Of a stretch of DNA of 64,000 nt, positions 42,501-50,064 are shown in pieces. The notes under the pieces are model-generated. The model worked only from the letters and a program-made list of their open reading frames with translations. It was not told where the DNA came from and did no database searches. This DNA comes from Owenia fusiformis. Lineage: Eukaryota > Annelida > Polychaeta > Sabellida > Oweniidae. Both the position numbers and the translations under genes were made by a program. Where the stretch lies: positions 14,341,915-14,405,914 of the forward strand of contig CAIIXF020000001.1 in the NCBI GenBank assembly GCA_903813345.2. The letters are read 5' to 3'. Numbering within the stretch: the first letter of the stretch is position 1; every line of letters starts with the position of its first letter.

Positions 42501-45500
42501 AACCACATAAATGCCTGAGTAAGGAATATAATCGTGAATTTCAACAGAAGTTATATTTTACGGGAATACATCAGGTGAGATCATTCATCAAATGTATTGA
42601 CGTAATGTCTTATTTCCTCGGCAGAAATCCTGTCAATTACGTACATGATAGACTCATATAAATATTCCAAGAAATATGACTATGACACATCACGTTTTCA
42701 TCAATATACTGCAAAACTGAATTATGTGAAGCAAGTACCAACGTGTTGTTATATTCATCTTAATAAATCGCAGCTGAGTTTCTACCTTTGATTAGAGGCT
42801 CATCAATCTAAAGAGGAACATGGAGATACCTGAATTAAACAAGCCATGTGTCTTATCTGATTACCTGAGTCATTGTTTTTTGAACTGAATTGTTTATACA
42901 CTTTCTCACAAGGATTTTCTCATCAACAATTCAACATTATATACCCACTTTAAGTTGTGGATCTCTATGCACTGTTGCAAGAGTGGCAACATATATATGT
43001 GGGAAATAAATATGGAGTCCCTGACAAATATGAAGGATGAAAAAAGAAACATGGGATATGAAATACTAACTTCTATGTCCTCCCTCTTTATCTTTGTAAA
43101 TGGTATTTGGGGATATTTGTGGCTTGCTCTATTCACCAATATATCTTTAGTTTGGATATCAGCTACTTAAAAAGAAAAAATATTAGAAAAACAGCTATTC
43201 TAATTAATGAGCTAAAAATGCTTTCAAGCAAGTTTATGTTTTTATACCTTGATAGATGACATTAATTAAATGATCAAAGATGGAATATTATCATATCATA
43301 ATCATGGGAGATTAGGTAAAGTTACAGTCTAATGAAGAAATTCAAGAAGTTTTTCTTTGATAAATGTGTATTTATTCATCCAAAATTCTTTTGAACGGCT
43401 AGTGACGGAGGAATTACCACACTCATATGTAGAATTCATTGATCTTAACTCTGCCAGGATATAATAGATTTCTTCAATCAAACCCTTAATGTATTTTCAA
43501 CGATATATAACATGTTATGACGTCAGTTGCAGAAAAAATCTATAAAGAAAACCCCATGTGGGTGGACATGACCTGAATATTTACTCAATGAATGATCTAA
43601 ATTCGCACCAGATATCTTACCAGATCTTTTCCAATGATGCAAAGATGATTTCTCAATTCTACATAATGTATTAAAGGTTAATGAGAACACAGAATGAAAT
43701 CCTGCACTAAATGCTGATATGAAAAAGTCCCTACGTGGGGACTGAACCCAGCACCCTTCTTCATCAGGGTGAGTGCATGCTCATTGTTGAACAATATTTG
43801 TCAGGATAGTTATCTTCTGTATTTAGACTTAAAAACATTTCAGTAAAGGGAAATCATTTCTGCTGAAAAAATTGTTTGTTGTCACTCAAGATAAAGGATG
43901 ACCAAAATAATTGTTACTCTCTAATTTTTGTAATTACTTTTTCAGTTGCAGTAGACTTCTCAACTTTTTAATGTAGATAGAGTGTTTAAAGGAGCAAACT
44001 GTGAGTGATATAGGAGTATCACTGTTCGCATAGGAGAACTTAGATTTAACATATGACTTTCAAAAATTTCAACATGATTAAGATTCCAACATGATTAAGA
44101 AATTTCGAAATTAGAGGGGTCCTATTTATGGGTCACCCTGTACTTGATTTTTTCATAGATTTTTCAACAAATTTTTTTTATCATTTTGGATTTATTTTAT
44201 CTGTTTTTTAAAAATATAGGAGTCAATTAAAGAACAATTTTGCCGAAGAAGAAAACTCACTTGAGGAAGGTTGTTAATTCCAAATGGGTGCTCTCTAGGC
44301 CTTTTGTTAATCTTACTATTATTCAGTCATATTGTTATAAGCTAAGAAATCCAAATGCTACAGAAATATTTTTACACTTTAAAATAGTAAAAACAAATTA
44401 ATGGTAAAATAAAACACATGTATCTTAGCAAATAATTATAGCTAATCTCTTTATTATAGCAACAACTCTGAAGAAAAACTGATTAGTAGTTTTTGTTTAT
44501 CACATTTAATGGACAAAAAGTTCTTGAAATGATAACCTTTACTTATAGTTTACATGACATTGTATGTTTGTTTACCTTTCTTTCACCCTGTGGCACAAAG
44601 GCCCAGAGTGGCAATTATTACCCTCTGACAGCGTCAAATAAATATACAGTTTTGATGCTGATCCCAATGGTCCCAAACGAATATATAGCTTTCATGGCTT
44701 TTCATGGGAGTTTTACAGTCAGCTGCTCATGAAGACAGACCCATCCTCTGAACACGAGCCTCCTGAACTGATACATTGTTCTTCCAAGAAGGATAGAATG
44801 TAGTAGATGATGTCTGGAGGATAAGCCAGACCATGGCAACAATTTCAGATGTATGATTAGTAAAGGCTAGATGAATTGATTATCTCAAGTACAAAGTATA
44901 GATGAAGTTCCTTTAAAAAGCAAAATCAAAGTAATGAAAGGGAAACCTCTCTTAATGTATATTACTTTTTTTTATTGCTGCTTTAAAAACACATAACCCC
45001 TTGTGCCAAATTGCTTTCTTTCCCTGTTCTGAAGTTAATAGATTTTATGTGTTTTTAATATTGTTCTGTCTGTTAACGTCCCCAAAGACCCTGATTTGAA
45101 TAACACAAATGGATGCTTTTAAGGAACAGGGGAGTGTCTTACAAATTGATTAACTATATTGAAGTCTTATTTTTAAGAAAATGCTTTAATGTTCTGTATT
45201 ATTGTAGTGTTTAATCCATTGATCCATGATTTCTTATTGGGTACTCACTCCCTTAATGATATGGAGTGATTCCTAAATTCAAGATCGCCATGTTGTTCCA
45301 GGGAGGTGACATAATCGCCCATGATTGTTCTTGGTCTCTTTCCCTACATGTATACGACATTGCAGCTTTTTATTATACTTTTTATCTTCAAATGAAAATT
45401 ATGAGGTATTTGAAAATGGTGAATCTCAGCGCTCTTTCTCCAACTTAGTAAAGTATAAGTGAAAAGTACAAGTGAGATATAGTACCATAGTGAATTACTA

Positions 45501-46013
45501 AGTAACCAGTGTCCAATGGCAGCATTATAGTGCCAATAGTGTCACACAGACACTTAAAATGATCAAGAAGAAGAAATCTGTGACCTGAAGATAATATTAT
45601 ATGTACCCATAAATACACCCACTTTGTACGACAAAAAAACATTTTCCTTTACAATTTGGCATGGCGCTGTAAAAACTGACAGGGACGCATTCACAAATTC
45701 AGAGCATTCAACACATTAGAAGTCGAAAGTAAAACTGGGCCAACACCATTTCTATTCTGATAAACAACATCTTACCAAGCACCCAAAGCAATGTTCTGTG
45801 TAAAAATACCAGACAGTTTGTAAACAACTAATAATTCACTGATAACTTTTACACTTTAAAGTACAGAAAAAAATCTTCAACATGTCAAATTCTGAAAAGA
45901 AAAATCATAACATATTTTTACTTACCTCTCACGTCATCGCTGGAGTCATCACTTCGGAATTCCGCTTGTTCTTCGCATCCTCCAATGGAGAAATATATGA
46001 CTTTTGTAGCCAT
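6540..46013 (-). CDS. Unnamed gene with N-terminal ubiquitin-like fold, 3 exons seen, 3' part outside window
   Basis: Three minus-strand exons (46013-45926, 31791-31642, 6591-6540) join in phase 1 at each junction to about 95 codons from ATG. I do not recognise the family. The order of elements suggests a beta-grasp (ubiquitin, DCX or DIX-like) domain: strand KVIYFSIGG, acidic turn, helix SSDDVRDIFRAAAEA, strand ILKLYNRKGSIINISPKL, and final strand YKLEVVAA. After it comes a helical stretch (ANIAAQLGFDIGAIENR) that looks like the start of a helical region. Introns of about 14 and 25 kb are full of repeats. The third exon is less certain because it is short and far away. The gene runs on below base 6540 and no further exon was found before the left edge. 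Confidence 0.55.
6731..6853. repeat. Exact 18-bp inverted repeat, 87-bp loop
   Basis: gagggaaaccatatggat at 6731-6748 is the exact inverse complement of 6836-6853. It lies 140-260 bases before the acceptor of the exon ending at 6591, on the intron side. It could form a hairpin in the transcript. Confidence 0.7.
7519..8030. repeat. 22-bp minisatellite rich in TGATCA, about 23 units
   Basis: The unit is atagttgatcaacagtgatc plus at. Most units hold two TGATCA palindromes, one within TTGATCAA. Units differ by scattered single changes (agctgatcaac, gggatcttat), and a few carry indels. It lies in the second intron of the ubiquitin-like-fold gene. Confidence 0.9.
8031..10139. other. No gene seen
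   Basis: AT-rich unique sequence. Open frames of 65-91 codons on both strands near 8.5-8.75 kb overlap each other and show no recognisable product. Confidence 0.35.
10140..11200. mobile_element. CATTTT/GGCCGCC repeat element with (GGAC)n tail, copy 1
   Basis: It begins with aacggcaacgcc and GCGAATCCCATCGAAC and ends with CGTTCGATGGGATAAC, so ATCCCATCGAAC appears inverted at the two ends. Between are about five units spaced 134-163 bp, each with AAAATGGCGGCCATTTT, a stretch ATGAACAAAATCGCTC and TTTTCGAGTTAT. A (GGAC)n run at 11093-11158 lies next to the right end. No transposase; probably non-autonomous. Related to 17745-18015 and 33786-34600. Confidence 0.65.
11093..11158. repeat. (GGAC)n microsatellite
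   Basis: About 16 tetranucleotide units interrupted by GTAC and CAGA variants, sitting directly inside the right end of the repeat element. Confidence 0.95.
11205..11365. repeat. ACAGTAAAACCTGT element family R2, diverged copy
   Basis: AAAACCTGTAAAAGTGGAACACC followed by variants of the same word (AGTAGAACACTTTT, TAAGTGGAACACCTCC). Related copies are at 20519-20697, 36713-36785, 39209-39290, 47714-47899 and 49905-50064. Confidence 0.55.
11366..13920. other. No gene seen
   Basis: Unique AT-rich DNA, part of the 25-kb intron. A purine-rich stretch at 12285-12400 (AGGGAG/GGAAGG words) stands out in composition only. Confidence 0.35.
13922..14029. repeat. 42-bp tandem repeat, about 2.5 units
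   Basis: Units around gttagcagttcgatagatgg and the TTGTTTGATTT linker; 42 is a multiple of three, so open frames run through it on both strands. Ends in a short palindrome TGATTTAAATCA. Confidence 0.6.
14782..15179. mobile_element. Small TIR element (MITE-like), TACGAAGGCC ends
   Basis: TACGAAGGCC at 14786-14795 is matched by its inverse GGCCTTCGTA at 15165-15174. The interior is richer in CpG and in ACGTCA-type words than the flanks. There is no coding content, and the target duplication is not clear. Confidence 0.4.
15550..15700. repeat. Dispersed repeat family R3
   Basis: Begins CTACCCTTTCCATTTGTTCAA and ends with ACTGCGTGCAGGGTA. Two further copies at 28448-28545 and (inverted) 29990-30080 share TTTGTTCGACTTC, GTCTTCTCGTAGTTTA and the CTGCACGCAG word. 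Confidence 0.5.
16773..16855. repeat. Dispersed repeat family R4, copy 1
   Basis: CATCCTCTGAACACAGGCCT through GGATGATGTCTGGGG is repeated with about 80% identity at 44735-44820, in the same orientation. Confidence 0.55.
17197..17310. repeat. Dispersed repeat family R1, diverged copy
   Basis: Holds GACAAAATGTAAGTTATTGC, CGCTGAAC, AAAAAGTTGGAGACTAATAA and TTTGGTGACATAATG, in the same order as the better copy at 55598-55755. Confidence 0.45.
17745..18015. mobile_element. CATTTT/GGCCGCC repeat element, short copy 2
   Basis: Head AACAGCAACGCGTAGCAAATC matches the heads at 10150 and 33795. Then follow GGGCGCCATTTTTCAAAA, AAAATCGCTCTGCTACTTTT and a second CATTTT word. Only about two units remain and no (GGAC)n tail. 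Confidence 0.5.
18016..20518. other. No gene seen
   Basis: AT-rich intronic DNA. An open frame on plus at 18248-18547 (99 codons) gives no recognisable protein. Confidence 0.35.
20519..20697. repeat. ACAGTAAAACCTGT element family R2
   Basis: Left end ACAGTAAAACAGCT, right end TACAGGTTTTGCC, with GAGAGGTGTT(T/C) words between. About 180 bp, no coding content. Confidence 0.6.
20698..22479. other. No gene seen
   Basis: Longest open frames (minus 20867-21193, plus 21603-21878) have no recognisable domain and lack supporting splice sites. Treated as intronic DNA. Confidence 0.35.
22480..22725. repeat. 46-bp tandem repeat, about 5 units
   Basis: The unit is gaatgggagaatgatatgaa then gaatataaagtgtgaacaaa and TCTTAT or TCTCAA. 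The leftmost two units are diverged. Confidence 0.85.
23639..24001 (+). CDS. Unassigned open frame, possible transposon or gene remnant
   Basis: 120 codons without ATG at the start (first in-frame ATG at 23720), ending TAA. The composition looks protein-like: YLQLALERSYFEYFRRSKKF, later PLNLQEIINGLFSFIPKV and a C-terminus HQYDEIIDLLSKLNNN. A TTTAAACAG acceptor-like word precedes the frame. I do not recognise it, and no partner exon was found. It lies on the strand opposite the host intron. It could be a nested gene exon, the tail of an old mobile-element protein, or chance. Confidence 0.25.
   Translation: MFKQYLQLALERSYFEYFRRSKKFVNKMTVLSLFSKAGVHTDNKPLNLQEIINGLFSFIPKVTIFINDQSMCSRTRYCFWEILVKNHASRVFRGCAQRETLYNKHQYDEIIDLLSKLNNN
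24002..25590. other. No gene seen
   Basis: AT-rich. Two related sentences (GGGTGGGGAAACAAGTCTCC at 25298 and GGGGAGTGGAAACAAGTCTCC near 25483, each followed by ATTCAA/CTAAA words) suggest an old 190-bp direct duplication. Confidence 0.4.
25591..25827 (+). CDS. Weak candidate open frame without ATG
   Basis: In the frame of HGQVIYVYIGSLPKVGKPDA and GIDIDKVRGFKYKNSLVFGP, about 73 codons stay open to TAA at 25825. The stretch looks protein-like and contains AAG|gtgagg, a possible plus-strand donor after DIDK. The minus strand is open over the same bases, so low stop density here may be due to composition. No family recognised. Confidence 0.15.
26849..26905. repeat. Poly-C run with GGCTACGCCTATG end of family R5
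   Basis: CCCATCGCA, a C run of about 20, then CCTGGCTACGCCTATG. This is the same end as in the full element at 29704-29946, so it is probably a solo or truncated end. Confidence 0.6.
27580..27731. repeat. 150-bp direct repeat, unit 1
   Basis: AATTAAAAGCAATTTTAGAC through ATTAAATGTTAGATTCT is repeated at 28088-28236 with roughly 90% identity in the same orientation, 500 bp apart. Confidence 0.8.
28088..28236. repeat. 150-bp direct repeat, unit 2
   Basis: Second copy of the 27580-27731 unit. A poly-C run (28024-28040) lies between the two. The spacing and lack of coding sequence between them favour a local segmental duplication. Confidence 0.8.
28448..28545. repeat. Dispersed repeat family R3, forward copy
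   Basis: CTACCCTTTGCATTTGTTCG through GACTCTGCACGCAG; inverted partner at 29990-30080, another copy at 15550-15700. Confidence 0.55.
28601..28734. repeat. GC-rich palindrome of about 134 bp
   Basis: Left arm ACATTTGCTCCGATTTTCA, GGCGCCCGACCGAT, ATTTTGTTCAGAATTG; right arm carries the inverse (CAAAATGCTCATCGGCCGGGCGCC then GCTGAAAATCTGAGCAAATG). About 85% arm match with almost no loop. Overlapping open frames on the two strands encode similar peptides only because of this symmetry. Confidence 0.75.
29704..29946. mobile_element. 243-bp TIR element (MITE), GGCGTAGCCAG ends, family R5
   Basis: 15-bp ends CAGTGGCGTAGCCAG and CTGGCTACGCCTATG are inverted copies (13 of 15). Internally, a G run followed by GGGGTGCGATCG occurs near both ends. 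No transposase. A second end of this family is at 26890-26905. Confidence 0.65.
29990..30080. repeat. Dispersed repeat family R3, inverted copy
   Basis: CCCTGCGTGCAGAGTCTACA, AAACTACAAGACGAAGACGA and GAAGCGAAGTCAAACGAATG are the inverse of 28448-28545. Confidence 0.55.
30081..31640. other. No gene seen; (TTTG)n near 30330
   Basis: AT-rich intron just beyond the second exon of the ubiquitin-like-fold gene. Contains a short TTTG microsatellite at about 30328-30363. Confidence 0.4.
31642..31791 (-). CDS. Second exon of the ubiquitin-like-fold gene
   Basis: 150 nt, acceptor gtttccag, donor gtaggt. Joined to the first exon it reads DIFRAAAEAGPNDILKLYNR, then KGSIINISPKLTENTPDSRY and KLEVVAAHCT, leaving one G. 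This is the clearest coding stretch outside the CCDC50-like gene: higher GC than its surroundings and a regular helix-strand pattern. Confidence 0.75.
33543..33655 (-). promoter_or_regulatory. Possible alternative promoter and leader exon upstream of exon 2
   Basis: GGACGCATGCGCATTTTATAG (33597-33617) holds a GCATGCGCA word like an NRF1 site. About 55 bases downstream on minus is a consensus donor CACAAG|gtaagc (33544-33549). It lies 1.75 kb before the exon at 31791. No ATG supports a protein start here; this is inference only. Confidence 0.2.
33786..34600. mobile_element. CATTTT/GGCCGCC repeat element, copy 3, 145-bp array
   Basis: Head ACAGCAACTCCACGGAGTAG then CAAATCCCACCGAAC matches copy 1. 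Four to five units follow at 145-146 bp spacing, each with TTTTTTACGAAAAATGGCCG, AAATTTGAACCAAATCCGTT and TATTTGAGTTATCAA. No coding content and no (GGAC)n tail. Confidence 0.7.
34601..35275. other. No gene seen
   Basis: AT-rich sequence. The word CTGTCGGTCAG occurs at about 34583 and 34700, perhaps an end of the preceding element. Confidence 0.35.
35315..35455 (+). mobile_element. tRNA-derived SINE, copy 1
   Basis: Holds a tRNA-like A box TAGCTCAGTGGTAGAGCGCT (35329-35348) and B box GGGTTCGGTCCC (35371-35382). The anticodon arm pairs poorly and the acceptor ends do not close well, so it is not a working tRNA. The body (TCTTTCATATAAGCCTTTAG, GATTTCATTCTGTGTTTTCA) is shared with the minus-strand copy at 43681-43790. 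Imperfect direct repeats AAGGATGCCCT(C/T)TAGA at 35299-35314 and 35482-35497 flank it and may be its target duplication. Confidence 0.65.
35725..36572. mobile_element. 848-bp palindromic foldback element with 5-bp target duplication
   Basis: The arms (35725-36140 and 36156-36572) are inverted copies about 95% identical, separated by about 15 bases at 36141-36155. The ends read CACCCTATGCAGACAGAGCC and its inverse. ATATT occurs directly on both sides (35720-35724, 36573-36577) and looks like a target duplication. GGGTGCGGAGC recurs near the outer end and at the centre of each arm. Each arm has an outward open frame of about 60 codons with similar products (VPKRLSFRNIP, SSAPSAHL); this follows from the symmetry and is not proof of a gene. 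Confidence 0.85.
36713..36785. repeat. ACAGTAAAACCTGT element family R2, partial copy
   Basis: GAACCTGTGTAAGTGGAACA, CCCTTGGGACCACAAAAAAG, then GCGAGGTGTTCCAC. Only the left half of the family sequence is kept. Confidence 0.6.
37458..39094 (-). mobile_element. Tc1/mariner-type transposon, full length but decayed
   Basis: 1637 bp. The TIRs begin CACTGTTGCTCATAAATATG and are inverted copies (37458-37487, 39065-39094), each flanked by a TA dinucleotide, the standard target duplication of this superfamily. The minus strand carries transposase remnants: a helix-turn-helix/linker region near 38541-38780 and a C-terminal catalytic region near 37890-38140. About 1.6 kb is the usual Tc1 length, so the element inserted whole. 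Confidence 0.85.
37882..38790 (-). pseudogene. Tc1/mariner transposase pseudogene
   Basis: In one frame (38541-38780) VSGTVPKILQWYQRHWNMT and HHLLHLCHQHRF match the Tc1 paired-like helix and linker (typically STVSRILQRYRETG and ALRHRFQSA). In another (37907-38137) QNDHAVAYASGIVLDY and VDQLPWAQKSAKQANAEHMW match the catalytic blocks QDNARPHTA and LPWPARSPDLNPIEHLW. The frame is broken between blocks, and the SPDLNP motif reads SAKQAN. It cannot encode a working transposase; it was presumably mobilised or inserted long ago. Confidence 0.8.
39209..39290. repeat. ACAGTAAAACCTGT element family R2, partial copy
   Basis: GGACCTGTAAAGTGGAACAC, CCTTAGGACCATAAAAAG and CACTTGTGAGATGTTCC; same half of the family as 36713-36785. 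The two partial copies lie just outside the two ends of the Tc1 element. Confidence 0.55.
40191..40588. mobile_element. Small TIR element, CAGGGTGTCCCAAAG ends
   Basis: ACAGGGTGTCCCAAAGAAAG at 40191 is matched by the inverse of CTTTGAGACACCCTGAA ending near 40588. About 400 bp, AT-rich, no coding content. The ends CACCCTG also occur singly at 1240, 36970, 44135 and 54357. Confidence 0.55.
40925..41040. repeat. Dispersed repeat family R1, diverged copy
   Basis: GGCATTAACATGATAAAATG then TAGTTACAGACACAGACTGC and TGAATG; matches the left half of the copies at 63933 and 55598. Confidence 0.45.
41687..42200. repeat. 20-bp minisatellite with alternating sub-types, about 24 units
   Basis: The unit is gttgcacttgtacagacaag alternating with gttgcacttgaacaaagaag, giving a 40-bp higher order in the better-kept part (41700-41950). 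The right part is more diverged. Open frames on both strands (up to 130 codons with CNL-Y/F-K repeats on minus) arise from the repeat. Confidence 0.85.
42201..43680. other. No gene seen
   Basis: AT-rich first intron of the ubiquitin-like-fold gene. A minus-strand candidate near 43070-43155 was considered and rejected. Confidence 0.35.
43681..43790 (-). mobile_element. tRNA-derived SINE, copy 2
   Basis: On minus it reads GAGCATGCACTCACCCTGAT, then B box GGGTTCAGTCCCC, then CTTTTTCATATCAGCATTTA and GATTTCATTCTGTGTTCTCA. The body matches copy 1 (35390-35450). The A box region is shortened, so this copy is probably 5' damaged. Confidence 0.6.
43800..44730. other. No gene seen
   Basis: AT-rich intron. 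The CACCCTGTAC word near 44134 is a possible old TIR fragment. An open plus frame at 44493-44732 gives no recognisable product. Confidence 0.35.
44735..44820. repeat. Dispersed repeat family R4, copy 2
   Basis: CATCCTCTGAACACGAGCCT through GATGATGTCTGGAGG; partner at 16773-16855. Confidence 0.55.
45926..46013 (-). CDS. First coding exon of the ubiquitin-like-fold gene
   Basis: 88 nt from ATG (46013-46011) to donor gtaagt at 45924-45925. It reads MATKVIYFSIGGCEEQAEFR, then SDDSSDDVR, and leaves one G. The start is the first ATG of this frame, and the context gaatATGg is acceptable. Strong donor, coherent beta strand and acidic loop. Confidence 0.65.
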
Positions 46014-47700
46014 ATTCTGTTTTACATTGTATAAGTCCGTTTAATTGTAAAATTGCTGTAGATTTTGTTGGCTCTCAGTCAATCTCTCTACTCATAGTTG
46101 TGAACGATCTGTTGTACAAGTTGTAACTGTGTGTGACTCAAAAGCAGATTCAATTAACGAGTTACGAATGGTGATGATCTTAGTCAAGTTCTGGTGTCAC
46201 AAAACTTCGATTAAATATTGCATTTCTTAGTTAGTAAAATTCCATGTATTTTTAGCTTTCATTATGTACTAGTGAAAACAGTTAATTTCAGAATTCAAAT
46301 TTAGAGATGATATATCTTAGTAATTGGTTTATTTTAGTTTGCTTTTGGTTTTCTTAACTACGCACAATGTCACGTGACTTATATCTACATAAGGCCAAGG
46401 TAGTTTAGCAAACAAACTTGTTAGGTTCACACTTGTACTTTACAATTATATATCACAGAATAATATCATCTTGATTTATCAGTCTCTCTTTATCGTAAAC
46501 TATGTCAAGTTCCAACGAATAGTAGAGACTGCAAATCCCACAATGGGATACTATAGTCCCATAAAGATATCATCAAGTTATAAAACTTTATTCATAAAAT
46601 TATTTATTCTTTATTCATTTATCTTTATTCATAAGCAAATTTTTTAGACCAGTTTAGGGTTAGCTCAATTACTATCTCAGGAAAATGCCTAATTTGATCA
46701 AAAATTGAAGAGCCAATCTCAATGGAATTGAACAATGAAGAGCCAATCTCCATGGTGCCTACGCATGGTATATGAACAAATAATCATGCTCTGTCATGTA
46801 CTGTAAAGTGTAAAAGTTATGTTTCCATGTCATATAAGCCTGATATATAAATAGTTCAAATATCAAAGCATTAAGTCAACTATAAAAAGTTTTATTTCGA
46901 TGAAAACAAAAAATACCGACATCAACACTAACCATCCACCATCTTAGATGTGAAGGTTACTGACCAGAGAACATGAGGAACAGAGATCAGAGTTGTTTTG
47001 AAAAAATTGTCACAATTTTACAATAAATTTTGCTTTTGTCATTTTATGTTATTCACATTATAAAAGTCTAACAGTTATGACTTTATTACCTGAAGATCCT
47101 TCGAATATTTACGATAAGCTGACTTTATCATTTAAGTATAAGAAAAAGGATGTCCTATATCTAGACCCATACGGATCCAAATTGAGGACAACTTCAATTT
47201 GGAAAATATCTAGGGGCTGTTCCGGGGCTGTAAGAACATGATGTACGTACAAGCAGAACATCACAGGTACATCAACCTTAAAATGTCAAAACATAAAAGC
47301 ATGAGTCATTAAATAGTCATTTTATTTGTATCAGTATTCGTCAATATTGTAATAATACAAAAAATTGATTTTATACAAAAAGCCCTAATACGCATGGGAA
47401 TTCATACATGTTTCACAATAACTCAGGACTACTTGAGTCAATACAGCATTATACAGAGCAGACTTCAAATACGAAATAAAAAATAATAATTCTGCCCAGT
47501 ATCTCTACATGGAATCAGCTTGAAAATGTGAGGTCCTATTTACATAATATCAGTTTCAAAACAAAAAATAAATATAAAATACATATATAACTATATGAAT
47601 GCTGTTCTATGGTAGCAGGTATGGTAAACATTATTCAGATCAGATGTGTGTACCAACTTAGCTTACAGTAGTCTGAAACGAGAGGTACAGTGTGCTCTCA
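46014..47700. other. Upstream region of the ubiquitin-like-fold gene
   Basis: Must hold the promoter and 5' UTR of the gene starting at 46013. No clear TATA box or CpG island can be pointed to. GTCACGTGAC at 46370-46379 is a perfect E-box-like palindrome about 360 bases upstream of the ATG. Confidence 0.35.
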
Positions 47701-47713
47701 TTGTCAAATATGA

Positions 47714-47899
47714 ACAGTAAAACAACATGGATAAGTGGAACACCTTCAGTGCCTCTAAAAGTATTCTACCTGTGAGGTCTTCCACTTATAAATTAAGGTT
47801 CATTTAACATTAAATCAATCAAGGCATATGATACTCTGAAAATTGTTCAACATTCAGAGGTGTTTCATTTACAGGTGTTCGTTTACAGGTTTTACCGTA
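47714..47899. mobile_element. ACAGTAAAACCTGT element family R2 (MITE-like)
   Basis: ACAGTAAAACAACATGGATA at left and GTTTACAGGTTTTACCGT at right are inverted. Inside are TAAGTGGAACACC and GAGGTGTTTCATTTACAGG. 186 bp, no coding content. Confidence 0.65.
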
Positions 47900-49904
47900 C
47901 ATGTATTTAAAAAACACATCTAAACACACACATGAACTATCTTGGTTTAATCAAATGAAAATGAGAGAAATCAATCACAAAAGTCAAGTTAATTACTTTA
48001 TACTTGTACTTAAATATAAAACTGTTCCAAATATGATCTTTTGACAATGGTATTTCTCCAAACTTAAATCAAATTTGTCAAAATGAATGAACTTGAGGGA
48101 CCCCTCCAACCATATTTGGGTAAACGGCATGCTCTCATAACTGACCTTGAATATGAGAAACTTTCCAGGATCGATATAAGAACTGTACACCAGACTGTCA
48201 TATAGGATATAATTGAGTTATGCAATACAATTCAGAATATAATTGAGTTAGTCTTCCATACAAATATTAATTAATAATAAATGAGTTTATTGCCTATAAA
48301 GCAATTACTCCTTTATCCCAGAGACCACTCCAGATGGAAATTGCTCTCAATGGACTCATTCATAATGCCAAGCAACAAGTAAGAGTCTTTATGCTTCCAT
48401 TCAAATGAAGCAATTATGAACCAATAAAACATGTAAAAATAGTCATCTTCTTTCTTGTCAAAACAAAATAACCAGAAAATTAATGAGTGAAAATCAAACA
48501 GCAATTAATACTCGTAAACCTGATAAAATCCAGTTCAGTTGAATAAACCGATATATAAATATATTTCTAGGGAATAGAAGCTAGATAGTCCAGTGACCAA
48601 GAGCATTAATATATCAAAGGAATAAGAAATAGGAAATAGCTAATAACATGACATGTACTGGTAAATCTCTTCATCCTCAATTATTGGGTTTTCTAGTTTG
48701 TGTGCAAAATATTTTTTCTTCCACCAATATGAGCCAGGACTCATTTAGATGGCAGTTTACTAATTTTCTCTAATGGGATATTCCTCACACCTGTCCCATT
48801 GGTTTATGTGTAATTATTGCTGTCTTAAAAATATATTTAATCAATCAAATTAATACTAGAATCACATTTTCTCTTCAGAAATATTTTCTTACATGTTCTA
48901 AGTTTCAATATCATGAAGTTTTGGATATTTTCATTGAAATTTAATTTAGGAGATTTTTGAAGCATTTTTACATGTTAAAGTACACAATTAAACCCACTGA
49001 AATTTTCGCCATCTATTGGCAGTCCTTAAGGCCATTGGAATTAAATTATCGGGTAAAGAGGTAAAAGCATACAATGTGTATCGTAAATTGTAAAAATAAT
49101 GAAAATAGAAAACACACATATGACATGCATATGCCCAATAATGGGTTAAGTTTTAACCTGAATAAGAAATAAGAATGGAATTCACTTGCCCTTACATTGA
49201 GATTATTTGTAAAATATTGCTATTCCATATATATAAACTTATTGTATACATACTATAAATGTAATTAAAAAGCAGTTTTATAGAATAGAATGATATATAA
49301 TCACTCATAAAATGTCTGCACAATATAATACAAACAAGTTGATGATATGTACGTAAATGCAATAAATTAGAATTCATGAATTTTACATTTTCTTGATTTA
49401 TGTACATGTCAATCGAGAAGCTAGTCAAAAGCAACTCATGCATCAATGATAAAAATGAATTTAATTTAAATCATTGATTTTTCCATCAATGAGAGCTGGG
49501 TGACCTGGGGGAATATCTCATTCAATACCACTGACAGTGAGTTATATCATGAATTCTAATAGGCTGCATTCAACCATGTGGTACCTGGGTTCATGAAAAA
49601 TTATAGCTTTTCAGTTACATATAGGCATGAAGGGCAATTTGTTTTATGGATAAAATCTGACAACTTCAGATTGAATTCCTTCATTTACATAAAGTGCAAA
49701 TGCACATTTGTGTTTTTTTCCAACTCTTCTATTTGTATAAAGGGAGAATCAGATAAGCTACTTTCAAGTACTGCCTCGATTTTATAATCCGATGTGCTTA
49801 TACCATTCATTGTCATTTTCAAGAAAACTTAAATGATATCCCATTCAATACAAGGGAAGCCATCAATTCTTTCTCCTCATAGAAATAAAAATATGAGTAC
49901 ATAT
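47900..49904. other. No gene seen between the two genes
   Basis: AT-rich intergenic DNA with short open frames only. No recognisable repeat except an A/T-rich 49080-49460 segment. Confidence 0.35.
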
Positions 49905-50064
49905 ACAGTAAAACCTGTCTAAGTGGAACACTTTTGGTTCCTCTAAAGAGTATTCCACTTGCGAGGTGTTCCACTTATAGAGTAACATTTAGTCATGGGA
50001 AAGTGTATCACTTACAGAGGTGTTCCACTTCTAGAGGTGTTTCACTTCACAGGTTTCACTGTAT
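49905..50064. mobile_element. ACAGTAAAACCTGT element family R2, best copy
   Basis: 160 bp. The ends ACAGTAAAACCTGT and ACAGGTTTCACTGT are inverted with one mismatch. The interior is built of the word GTGTTCCACTT in both orientations (AAGTGGAACAC, GCGAGGTGTTCCACTTATAG, CAGAGGTGTTCCACTTCTAG). No coding content. Confidence 0.7.

Noticed and set aside
43060-43160. Minus-strand exon candidate reading ADIQTKDILVNRASHKYPQI and onward
   Set aside because: Its exit phase (0) does not fit the next exon (needs phase 1), its donor gttagt is weak, and the flanking exons already join in phase without it.
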